This document shows positions 17,601 to 24,232 of a DNA stretch of 27,680 nt, one piece after another. Origin of the DNA: JAYUHK01 sp043767025 (GTDB lineage Bacteria; Bacteroidota; Bacteroidia; Chitinophagales; Saprospiraceae); NCBI GenBank assembly GCA_043767025.1, contig JAYUHK010000164.1, forward strand, positions 1 to 27,680, read 5' to 3'. The notes below the pieces were generated by a model. That model did not search any database and was not told where the DNA came from. It was given only the letters and a program-made list of their open reading frames with translations. Every line of letters begins with the position of its first letter. Within the stretch, counting starts at the first letter, position 1. Position numbers and translations under genes: made by a program.

Positions 17601-18156
17601 CACTTTTTTCATTCCAGACTTGTACGCATTTTGGGGAAATAGCAACGGATTTATCGGTTCGTATGCGGATTTGAGCAGCTTTGTGGGTAAGACTTTACAG
17701 TTCAGATTTCGATATGCCACCAACAACGCAGGTCCTTCAAACGGGTGGCGGATAGACGATTTTGAGTTGATGGATATGATAAATTACCAAACTGAAGTCT
17801 GTGTTACTACGTCACAAAGTAGCCAAATTTGCGCAATTCCTGACTCAAAGGGAACGATTGTAGAATCAGAACTTCCAAACGCAGTTAGTAACTTGGATAA
17901 AAATGTCACAAAAATGGCTGTTTATCCAAATCCTAATACCGAATATATCAATATAGAACTGCACAACCTAAATGTGTTTGGCAATGCGACAATCAACATT
18001 ACTAATTTGGAAGGAAAAATTTTATACAGCGAAAAAGTAATTTTGGATAGAAATAATTTGATACCAATAATGGTAAATACACTTGCTGCGGGTACTTATA
18101 TTGTCCAAATTCAGACTGAAAAAGAACTCCTTTCACAAAAATTTATCAAACTTTAA
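14650..18156 (+). CDS. Secreted fungalysin-type (M36) metalloprotease with T9SS sorting domain
   Basis: 1168 residues. Signal peptide 1-24 (LSPVFSQ). An FTP-type inhibitory propeptide spans about 30-205. The M36 catalytic region covers about 240-775, with HEFGH at 573-577 and third zinc ligand E601 (GEGWSDFF). A protease-associated (PA) domain is inserted at about 431-555, just before the active site. Then come a DUF11/CARDB-like Ig module (about 779-862), a MAM/immune-inhibitor-A-like beta-sandwich (about 868-1060), and a T9SS type A sorting domain from about 1090 (VYPNPNTEYINIEL ... GTYIVQI). All zinc-site residues are intact. Family knowledge predicts export by Sec and T9SS, self-activation by propeptide removal, and degradation of extracellular protein. 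manC starts 18 bp downstream. Confidence 0.93.
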   Translation: MKNLKSQLFITLSCVLFFLSPVFSQKNDVRFAAATQYIQQHFLDWKLAAKDISDFSVSSQYEDADSHILNIYLQQSHAGIGLHNAILNIHVLPNGKVFHAESRFLPNLAEKVNTTQASISAQQAIDKTLTHLGKIPPSSYTQLKNDTKNVFLFAKDNFSYQDVKVTLCYVQKGEKVLLAWDVSLDLVGANDYWNVRIDATGGQFIEKNSWTSHCKFNHGQFAHNSDCEEKNVTKNSFSPKKINSLGSYNVFAFPVEAPSFGPRSILTDPADPVASPFGWHDTNGVNGAEYTITRGNNSHAYLDKNADNASDGGEPNGGTALNFNFPFDQAKEPDSSKAAATVNLFYVTNFMHDFAYKFGFTEVAGNFQTNNYGKGGAGNDHVLAEAQDGSGTDNANFSTPADGGNGRMQMYVWNRNNGTLCNLNQPTDTTAFETSSASGWASTSTVPTSGTAILVNDGTSSPTLGCNQPTNSVAGKIALIDRGNCQFGVKALNAQQKGAIGVVMCNYEDAFVNMGAGTAGSGVTIPVVMLKKSACDLVKLKIQNTGVTLTLATPTATGPSQLDGDFDNGIIAHEFGHGISTRLTGGPANSSCLGNGEQMGEGWSDFFGLVTTVRAGDSGATPRGVGTYVFRQATNGRGIRNFPYTTDINLNPLTYDRMVNAQDEVHNVGEYWTVMLWDLYWKMTETYGLSADYSDATAGNYIAVKLVMQGMKLQPCSPGFVDGRNAILAADDALYNGVHKCLIWEVFARRGLGFSANQGSSSNSNDGKGAFDKFPSCVKELKVTKKVTPLINAGDEIAVTINIKNDKDVVENNILAVDFIPNGTTYVAGSASNGGTPSGSTVSFPSFDLNSGASATLTYKLKTPSDKKSIRQFYDDVEGADTNWELQAITGVNIWEVQTNFAKSGQQAWGIPYNDTMVNNQGLKMINAQLITGNQPIVRFFNNYDLESGVDGGIVETSDDGGLTWKDLSTKFFRNGYVGRIRTTTFFIPDLYAFWGNSNGFIGSYADLSSFVGKTLQFRFRYATNNAGPSNGWRIDDFELMDMINYQTEVCVTTSQSSQICAIPDSKGTIVESELPNAVSNLDKNVTKMAVYPNPNTEYINIELHNLNVFGNATINITNLEGKILYSEKVILDRNNLIPIMVNTLAAGTYIVQIQTEKELLSQKFIKL

Positions 18157-18174
18157 ACGATTTTTTTACGGAAT

Positions 18175-19254
18175 ATGAATCCAAATAATTATGTTGCAAT
18201 TATGGCGGGCGGAGTAGGAAGCAGATTTTGGCCCGCCAGCAGGACTGCCAAACCCAAACAGTTTTTAGATATTTTGGGGGTTGGAAAATCCTTGTTGCGA
18301 CTGACTTTTGAGCGATTTTTGGCGGTTTGTCCGCCCGAAAATTTCTTGATTGTCACCAACGAAATGTATAAAAATCTGGTTTTGGAGCATCTACCAGAAC
18401 TCATCGAACATCAGGTTTTGTGCGAGCCGTCGCGCAACAACACTGCGCCGAGCGTGGCTTACACCGCTTTTCGTTTGCAGAGCATGAATCCCGATGCAAA
18501 CTTTGTGATTGCGCCCTCCGACCATATTATTTTGAACGGAAATGAGTTCGTCCGAATCATCAATCAGGCTTTGGATTTTACGGCTTCCAACGACGCGCTC
18601 GCCACACTCGGCATACACCCTACCCGTCCAGACACGGGCTATGGGTATATAAATTTTCAAAAAGAAGCGAAAAATGGTATTCACAAAGTAAGGAAATTTG
18701 CAGAAAAGCCAGATTTAGAAAATGCTAAAAAATTCGTCGCAAGTGGCGAATTTTTATGGAATGCAGGTATTTTTGTTTGGACGGCAAAAGCAATTTTAAA
18801 GTCTATCGAGCTAAATGCTCCAGAAGTGTATCACACGTTGCTGGCTGAAAAAGATGTTTACAACACAGAAAGAGAAGATGCGTTTATTCAAGAGAATTAT
18901 CCGAAAACGCCAAATATTTCGATTGATTATGCCGTAGCAGAGAAAGCAGACAATATTTACACCATTCCATCGGAGTTTGGTTGGTCGGATTTAGGAACTT
19001 GGGGTTCGCTACATTCAGAATCCTCCAAAGATGAAGCAGAAAACGTTGTCAATGCCGAAAAATTCATCATTCAGAATACGTCCAACTGTTTGATTAGAGT
19101 TCCGAAAGAAAAATTGGTGGTTATCAAAGATTTAGCAGATTATATCGTGATAGACGAAGAAGATGTTTTATTAATTTTTCCAAAATCGAAAGAGCAGGAA
19201 ATTAAAAAAATAACGCAAGAAGTTGAAAAAATATTTGGTTCGGCTTATTTGTGA
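18175..19254 (+). CDS. manC: Mannose-1-phosphate guanylyltransferase
   Basis: 359 residues, corresponding to the nucleotidyltransferase-only form without the C-terminal isomerase domain of the bifunctional enzyme. The N-terminal signature is MAGGVGSRFWPASRTAKPKQF at residues 10-30 (GTP and metal binding). Later motifs are APSDH, DTGYGYI, FAEKPD and WNAGIFVW. The product transfers GMP from GTP to mannose-1-phosphate, yielding GDP-mannose for polysaccharide, LPS or glycoprotein glycans. The 18-bp gap after the M36 protease gene, with no terminator, suggests read-through. It converges with the glycosyltransferase gene that ends 19 bp away. Confidence 0.93.
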   Translation: MNPNNYVAIMAGGVGSRFWPASRTAKPKQFLDILGVGKSLLRLTFERFLAVCPPENFLIVTNEMYKNLVLEHLPELIEHQVLCEPSRNNTAPSVAYTAFRLQSMNPDANFVIAPSDHIILNGNEFVRIINQALDFTASNDALATLGIHPTRPDTGYGYINFQKEAKNGIHKVRKFAEKPDLENAKKFVASGEFLWNAGIFVWTAKAILKSIELNAPEVYHTLLAEKDVYNTEREDAFIQENYPKTPNISIDYAVAEKADNIYTIPSEFGWSDLGTWGSLHSESSKDEAENVVNAEKFIIQNTSNCLIRVPKEKLVVIKDLADYIVIDEEDVLLIFPKSKEQEIKKITQEVEKIFGSAYL

Positions 19255-19273
19255 AGATTTTACGAACGTTTTT

Positions 19274-20962
19274 TTACAAAATTTTCAGCAAATAATAAGT
19301 ATCTAATTTATTCTTACGCGTAATTGGATTAAGAAATTCCCAGTTCAGCATTGTCACACGATATTCAGAAAATGAATTGATTAGCTCGTAGTTCTCTGTT
19401 TTATTTTGCAACTTCAAATAAGCGTTGGCATCTACTATGATGTAATTTCCACTTTTTGCGACAGAATCCTGAAGCGTTGAGATAGGAAAAATATGCGCTC
19501 CGTAAAAACACAAACTATGACTTCGCGGGCTGTCTATGATGTATGTTTTATCAACAGGAATCTTATTTTTGCTAATGTATCTACCCAAATTATTGCCTAA
19601 TTGGTAAGTCAAAAGTTGGGGATAAAAATGAAAAGTCATCAAGACATTGAAAATAAAAATAACGTAAATAGAGGAATAAACTATTTTGTAGGCAGACCAA
19701 ATATTTGGTAATTTCCATAGAAAATAAAATCCTACTATCGCTAAAAGTAAGAAGATATTCCAAAAATAAGCGTCACTGGTAAAGATATAATTCGTAATTA
19801 AAAAGCACAAGCCCACGATAGCCAAAAGTAAAACATACTGAAAAAAGTGAATATAATTTTTTGTCAATGTGAACTTTTTTTCTTCGATCATTTCCCAAAT
19901 AGTTTGGGCTGTAAAAATTGCAGCCATCGGAAAAACAACAAAAATATAGTGCGGAAGTTGATATTTTGAGCTTCCAAGACACAAATAAGTGGCAGAAAAA
20001 GCAATGAACGGCAAAATTTTACTTTTGTCACGTTTTGCGTCTTTTTTTTCAAAAATAGTTTTCAAATTAGTGAATATGCCAACTATAAAAAATAAAATCC
20101 AAGGCATAAAAGACCACAACATATTGACGAAAAGGAAGCTGATATTTGCGCCGTTGTTCCACTCACTTTCGCCTGTAATCCTTCCAAAACTTTGCGTCCA
20201 ATAAAAAAAACGCAGACCCGAAATATTGGTTTTGTCGTAAAGATTTTTTTCAGGGTGGAGGTCAAATTGTTGGTACAAGCCGTAGCTCATCGGAGCCAAA
20301 ATGATTAAAATAATTACAATTCCTACCAAATATTGCCACCTGAAAAAGTGTGAATATTCTTTTTTATACAAAAAAAACAAACTGTAACTTATCACAGGTA
20401 CAACAATAGATACTGGACCTTTCGCTAACAAACCTAAACCAATACCCACAAATGCAAAAAAAAAGTTTATATTTTTATTGTCACAATCGTCAGTAAATGC
20501 AGCCTGCAACTTCCAAAAAGAAAATATGACACAAGCCGCCAGAATAGTGTCCGTCCTAATGTCATTGGTTATCAAAAACCACGCTTGACAAGTTGATAAA
20601 ATCAGTGCTGCAAGTACCGAAATAGAAACATTGAAAATCAGTCGGCTGAACTTGTAGGTACAATAAACAGCAAAAATAGCCGCCAAAATAGACGGAAATT
20701 TGTAGGCAAAGTTATTGACTCCGAAAATTTTTATGCTCAAGCTGCCCAACCAAAAAAGCAACGGGGGTTTATCTAAATAGTCAAATTGTAAGTCATAAAT
20801 CTGTAAAAAACTATTATTTTCTAACATCTCTCTGCACATTGAAGCGTATTGCGCAGCGTCAATATCCATTACATCGACTCCGATACTCGCAAAATAGAGC
20901 AAAAAAATACCTACAAAACCTATACAAATAATATTTTTTATATTCATCGTGACATAATTCAT
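19274..20962 (-). CDS. ArnT-like membrane glycosyltransferase (GT-C, family 39/83)
   Basis: 562 residues with about ten or more hydrophobic segments. The first periplasmic loop has the DxD/E-type acidic site of GT-C enzymes (VDVMDIDAAQYASMCREML, with D/E residues near 30-42), followed by DYLDKPPLLFWL, very like ArnT and PMT-type transferases. Such enzymes move a sugar from a polyprenyl-phosphate donor to lipid A, protein or another lipid at the periplasmic face. The acceptor is not predictable. The ATG overlaps the stop of the PolX-like gene by 4 bp (ATGA), so it is translated from the same mRNA. A second in-frame ATG five codons later could also be used. Confidence 0.85.
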   Translation of the reverse strand: MNYVTMNIKNIICIGFVGIFLLYFASIGVDVMDIDAAQYASMCREMLENNSFLQIYDLQFDYLDKPPLLFWLGSLSIKIFGVNNFAYKFPSILAAIFAVYCTYKFSRLIFNVSISVLAALILSTCQAWFLITNDIRTDTILAACVIFSFWKLQAAFTDDCDNKNINFFFAFVGIGLGLLAKGPVSIVVPVISYSLFFLYKKEYSHFFRWQYLVGIVIILIILAPMSYGLYQQFDLHPEKNLYDKTNISGLRFFYWTQSFGRITGESEWNNGANISFLFVNMLWSFMPWILFFIVGIFTNLKTIFEKKDAKRDKSKILPFIAFSATYLCLGSSKYQLPHYIFVVFPMAAIFTAQTIWEMIEEKKFTLTKNYIHFFQYVLLLAIVGLCFLITNYIFTSDAYFWNIFLLLAIVGFYFLWKLPNIWSAYKIVYSSIYVIFIFNVLMTFHFYPQLLTYQLGNNLGRYISKNKIPVDKTYIIDSPRSHSLCFYGAHIFPISTLQDSVAKSGNYIIVDANAYLKLQNKTENYELINSFSEYRVTMLNWEFLNPITRKNKLDTYYLLKIL

Positions 20963-22614
20963 TTTTTATTTTTCAAAAAATATTCCTCCAACTCTACCCT
21001 ACTGAACGCAGACAAACAATTTTTGGCTTCGAGTCCGCCTTTGCGTGCCACATTGACTCCGTATTTGATGAGTTCGATTCCTTCTTTGCTGTGCGCATCT
21101 GGATTGATGGATAAAAGCACTTTTTTTTCTATGGCATACGAAATCCAACGCCAATCTAAATCCAAACGGTACGGATGCGCATTAATCTCAATGGCAACTT
21201 TATTGGCAGCGCAAGCATCTATAACTCTCTGATAATCAATAGGATAGCCCGCTCGAGAAAGTAACAATCTACCTGTTGGGTGTCCCAAAATAGTCGTATG
21301 AGGATTTTCTATTGCTTTCAGAATCCTGCTGGTGGCTTTTTCGATATTCATTTTTAGGTTGGAGTGAACAGAAGCAATTACGAAATCCAACTGACTCAAA
21401 ATCTCATTTTCGTAGTCCAAAGAACCGTCATTTAGAATATCGGATTCTATTCCCTTAAAAATTTTGAAAGGTGCCAGCTCTTGATTTAATTTATTAATTT
21501 CGTTTATTTGTGACAAAAGTTGTTCATCTTTCAAGCCGTTGGCATAAAAAGCTGCTTTGGAGTGGTCTGTGATGCCCAAGTATTCAAATCCTTGGTTTTT
21601 GGCGTGCAAAGCCATCTCACGCAGGGTGTGAATCCCGTCGCTCCAAGTGCTGTGCGAATGTATAACTCCCTTAATATCAGTGACTTCTATTAGAGTCGGC
21701 ACTAAATTTTTCTTAAAATCATAGCCTTTTTCGCGAAGTTCGGGCGGAACAAATTTGAGCGCAGCTTTATTGAAAACTTGACTTTCCTCTGAACAATTTG
21801 AAAGGTCAATTTTGGACTTCTCGGCGTAAAAATCTTCCAAAAACTCTGCACTGCCTGTCAATCTAAACAGTTCTGTACCAAAGTTTTCAACTAATGAGCA
21901 GAAAATTGTGACAGGATATTTTTCTAAATATTTTCCTGTTATCGTATTTTCGTTTGTTGAAAAATATTCAAAATTCGGAATTTTTGATGTTTTTATCAGA
22001 TGTGAGGGCGTAGAAATCAAAATTTCTATATTTGAAAGTATTTCACATTTTCGACGGAGCGCGCCATAAAAATCTATTTTTTCGGGCGAAAAAGATATTT
22101 TAAGTTGGTTTATTAGGATAGAAGCGGCATTTTCGATTTCTGAAAAATGAAATTGCAACTCTGATTTTTTAAAGAACTCCAACTTGTTGAGCAGGTCTTT
22201 TTGCGTTTTTTCACCAAAACCTTTTAACTCCATTAATCTATTTTCGTGACAAGCGTATTCGAGTTCGCCGATAGATTCTATTTCTAACTCTTTCCAAACA
22301 GTTCGGATTTTTTTTGCCCCAAAACCAGAGATTTTCAACATTTCCTGCACTCCGACAGGCGTTTGTTCTCGAAATTTTTTCAGCAGCGTCAAGTCGCCTG
22401 TGCGGATAATTTCTACGATTTTTTCGCTAATCGCTTTTCCGACTCCTTTTATAGCCGTTAGTTCGTCCAAAGACATAGCAGTAATGGGTGTTCCGAGTTT
22501 GCGAAGCGTCAAATATGCGTTTTGGTAGGAGCGTATTTTGAACGTATTTTCTTCGTGAAGCTCCATAATCGTCGCCAACTCGTCAAAAATTTCAGCAATT
22601 TGTTTGTTCGTCAT
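20959..22614 (-). CDS. polX: PolX-family protein: HhH and PHP nuclease intact, polymerase site degenerate
   Basis: 551 residues, the normal PolX length. Residues 1-150 hold the 8-kDa-like and helix-hairpin-helix region (AIKGVGKAISEKI, ISGFGAKKI, LKGFGEKTQKD). The palm keeps GALRR (184-188), but the two aspartates usually following it are N195 and E197 (SNIEILI), and the third aspartate position reads T236 (YPVTIFC). The downstream RLTGS (251-255) is kept. The C-terminal PHP domain is complete: H319, H321, D326, D350, H351, E390, H417, H445, D506 and H508. By family, PolX does gap-filling repair synthesis with a Mn-dependent 3'-5' exonuclease. This copy probably retains only the nuclease or AP-end processing part. 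The promoter is well formed. Confidence 0.88.
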   Translation of the reverse strand: MTNKQIAEIFDELATIMELHEENTFKIRSYQNAYLTLRKLGTPITAMSLDELTAIKGVGKAISEKIVEIIRTGDLTLLKKFREQTPVGVQEMLKISGFGAKKIRTVWKELEIESIGELEYACHENRLMELKGFGEKTQKDLLNKLEFFKKSELQFHFSEIENAASILINQLKISFSPEKIDFYGALRRKCEILSNIEILISTPSHLIKTSKIPNFEYFSTNENTITGKYLEKYPVTIFCSLVENFGTELFRLTGSAEFLEDFYAEKSKIDLSNCSEESQVFNKAALKFVPPELREKGYDFKKNLVPTLIEVTDIKGVIHSHSTWSDGIHTLREMALHAKNQGFEYLGITDHSKAAFYANGLKDEQLLSQINEINKLNQELAPFKIFKGIESDILNDGSLDYENEILSQLDFVIASVHSNLKMNIEKATSRILKAIENPHTTILGHPTGRLLLSRAGYPIDYQRVIDACAANKVAIEINAHPYRLDLDWRWISYAIEKKVLLSINPDAHSKEGIELIKYGVNVARKGGLEAKNCLSAFSRVELEEYFLKNKK

Positions 22615-22634
22615 AATATTTATCTTCTTTCACT

Positions 22635-22664
22635 CAAAAGTAGAAAAAATAAAAGGTTGAGCCA
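22635..22664 (-). promoter_or_regulatory. Promoter of the polX-glycosyltransferase operon
   Basis: On the minus strand a TTG -33 element (22664-22662) is followed after 19 nt by TACTTTTG (22642-22635), a perfect TAnnTTTG -7 element. The predicted start of transcription is a few bases further on, giving a leader of only about 10-15 nt before the ATG at 22614. Confidence 0.6.
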
Positions 22665-22747
22665 ATAAAATTTCAAAAAAAAGCACAAATTTTAGTTTTT
22701 ATATCCAAAATAGCGAAGCTAAAATACTTCTTTCCTCCCACATTTCG

Positions 22748-23095
22748 TCACCTAAAATTTAAAATTATTCGTTCTCTGTCTTCACTTTCTTTGTCGTTTT
22801 TATGGTATAATTCTACGAAAATAATTTTTTGTTCATCGGGAAAGTGAGCATATATCAATCTCAAACCCGAATTTACGCCTCTGCCTTTTAGACTATCGCA
22901 AGCAATTTTTTTAACTTTGATAATGCAGGTTTCGATACCTAAATTATTTAATTCAAAGCTGAATGGCGGCTTTTCATTAGGTCGTATGTTCAAAATAGTT
23001 TTAACAACCTCCAAATCGGAAGTCAAACTTCTGTATTTTTTCAAAAGACGTTTGAGGTCTTTATAAAATTCTTTAATGGTATCAAAATCAATCAT
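22748..23095 (-). CDS. RelE/ParE-superfamily-like toxin (mRNA interferase candidate)
   Basis: 115 residues. The N-terminal helical part (IKEFYKDLKRLLKKYRSL) and a C-terminal strand set (CIIKVKKIACDSLKGRGVNSGLRLIYAH, then KIIFVELYHKNDKE) have the layout of RelE/ParE toxins: two helices, then a basic beta-sheet ending in an aromatic-charged strand. K62, K63, K70, R72, R79 and the tyrosines Y82 and Y97 are candidate catalytic or RNA-contact residues by analogy. The start codon overlaps the antitoxin stop by one base (TAATG), so the toxin follows its antitoxin in a coupled operon. RelE-type ribosome-dependent mRNA cleavage is inferred; ParE-type gyrase inhibition is the alternative. Confidence 0.75.
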   Translation of the reverse strand: MIDFDTIKEFYKDLKRLLKKYRSLTSDLEVVKTILNIRPNEKPPFSFELNNLGIETCIIKVKKIACDSLKGRGVNSGLRLIYAHFPDEQKIIFVELYHKNDKESEDRERIILNFR

Positions 23096-23898
23096 TAGTT
23101 TTCATTTTCGGTTTCGTCATACACTCTCACGGAGTAAGGCGACTCTCTATAAAAAGCCAAATTATAACTTATATCTTTCCCTTCGCCTGTCACCTCCCAA
23201 GGCAAATCTTTGTGAGAATATTCACTAATTGCGACGGCACTCCAATTACTCATTTGGTCAATTACTTTATCAATTACGTCTTTCTCGGCGACATTGATAG
23301 TTTTTAAATCTGACGAAACCAAAGGAATATATCTCGTCTGCGTTTTGTCAAAATAAGGAACTCTAATTCGTTCTAATTCTCTGTCATCTATCATTTGTCC
23401 GATGATAGTATCCAATTTTTGTGGCACTGGACCAAAAGGCAATTTTCGGTAACTCGCACCCGTCAAATGCTCTTCATGCAATTCGTAATAATTGAAATCG
23501 CAAAAATAGAGCAACTTGTAAAGCACCGTTTCGCCAACATTGGGCTTGCCAGCGCATCTCTCGAGGATATACAGCAACACGTTTTTAAACTTTTTTATTT
23601 GCATCGTTGGCACAGAAATCCGTTCTTTAGCTGTCGTTGGTATTGCGTTTGCTTTTCCTTCCAGCGTCTGGTTCGCCACAAAATCTTTCGACATAAAGTC
23701 ATCTAATGAAAAACTTAATACAAAAGACAATTTTTGCAATTCGAGAATATCTACGCCTCTATTTCCTAACTCAATTTGAGCCAACGAAGGTCGAGAAATT
23801 TTGACACTTTTGGCTAATTCTTCTTGGGACAAACCCTTTATTTTACGAAGTTCCGTGAGCCTCTGACCTATTTGTTTTCGTGATAATTTCGCAGTCAT
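23095..23898 (-). CDS. HTH-Panacea (DUF4065) antitoxin
   Basis: 267 residues in two domains. Residues about 9-66 form an XRE/Cro-type helix-turn-helix (IGQRLTELRKIKGLSQEELA, RPSLAQIELGNRGV). Residues about 105-235 are a Panacea/DUF4065 (SocA-like) domain, with the hallmark block KLLYFCDFNYYE, GASYRKLPFGPVPQ and the later ISEYSHKDLPW. Panacea domains act as antitoxins able to neutralise many unrelated toxins. The fused HTH and the twin palindromes in the promoter point to self-repression. The ATG at 23898 is about 30 bp from the -7 element. It overlaps the toxin gene by one base. Confidence 0.9.
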   Translation of the reverse strand: MTAKLSRKQIGQRLTELRKIKGLSQEELAKSVKISRPSLAQIELGNRGVDILELQKLSFVLSFSLDDFMSKDFVANQTLEGKANAIPTTAKERISVPTMQIKKFKNVLLYILERCAGKPNVGETVLYKLLYFCDFNYYELHEEHLTGASYRKLPFGPVPQKLDTIIGQMIDDRELERIRVPYFDKTQTRYIPLVSSDLKTINVAEKDVIDKVIDQMSNWSAVAISEYSHKDLPWEVTGEGKDISYNLAFYRESPYSVRVYDETENEN

Positions 23899-23929
23899 TT
23901 TTTGAATTTTATTTTACTATTAGATAGCG

Positions 23930-23960
23930 CAAAGTTATACATTGTTTTGATATAAAACAA
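23930..23960 (-). promoter_or_regulatory. Promoter of the toxin-antitoxin operon
   Basis: On the minus strand TTG (23960-23958) is followed after 20 nt by TAACTTTG (23937-23930), a full match to the Bacteroidota -33/-7 promoter pattern. The predicted leader is about 25 nt. Operator 1 covers the -33 element and most of the spacer. Confidence 0.7.
23942..23960. promoter_or_regulatory. Operator candidate 1 of the toxin-antitoxin operon
   Basis: 19-bp palindrome TTGTTTT-GATAT-AAAACAA with perfect 7-bp arms. It covers the -33 TTG and most of the promoter spacer, the position expected for a repressor site bound by the HTH antitoxin. Confidence 0.65.
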
Positions 23961-23964
23961 GTGT

Positions 23965-23983
23965 TTGTTTTAAATTAAAACAA
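23965..23983. promoter_or_regulatory. Operator candidate 2 of the toxin-antitoxin operon
   Basis: 19-bp palindrome TTGTTTTAAATTAAAACAA with 9-bp arms around one central base. It has the same 7-base arms and total length as operator 1 and is centred 23 bp upstream of it, about two helical turns away, so two dimers could bind side by side. Confidence 0.65.
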
Positions 23984-24103
23984 TTATTTTTTTTAAAAAG
24001 AAAAATAACCCAGAAATTGCTTCATATTCAGATAAAAAAGTGTGTGGATTACTTTAGACAAGTATTCGCACTTAAATAAAAGGTCTTGTAAACGTGATGT
24101 AAA

Positions 24104-24153
24104 TTGTTGATTTTCAACAATTTATGATAAATAAAAATTATAAACTAAAAACT
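24104..24153 (+). repeat. 50-bp intergenic repeat, copy B
   Basis: TTGTTGA-TTT-TCAACAA (24104-24120) is here a perfect 7-bp hairpin, followed by TTTATGA, AAATAAAAATTA and ACTAAAAACT. It aligns without gaps to copy C. Similarity to copy C also extends about 43 bp upstream: CACTTAAATA at 24069 sits exactly 35 bp before the hairpin in both copies. It lies 79 bp before the ABC-F start. Confidence 0.75.
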
Positions 24154-24202
24154 GCTTACATTCCTTTCGCCGATTTCATTTTTTATTTCGGCTAAAATTG
24201 TC

Positions 24203-24210
24203 TATTTTTG
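24203..24210 (+). promoter_or_regulatory. Candidate -7 element for the ABC-F operon
   Basis: TATTTTTG followed by C matches TAnnTTTG, 22 bp before the ABC-F ATG. The -33 position has no clear TTG. Confidence 0.4.
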
Positions 24211-24232
24211 CGCCAAATATTAAAAAAATAAA

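Larger units (their letters stand above)
23899..24232. other. Divergent regulatory region between the toxin-antitoxin operon and the ABC-F gene
   Basis: 334 bp without a gene. The left part contains the minus-strand antitoxin promoter (23930-23960) and two palindromic operator candidates. The right part has the conserved element B (about 24061-24153) and a plus-strand -7 element at 24203. The region is strongly AT-rich. Confidence 0.75.
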
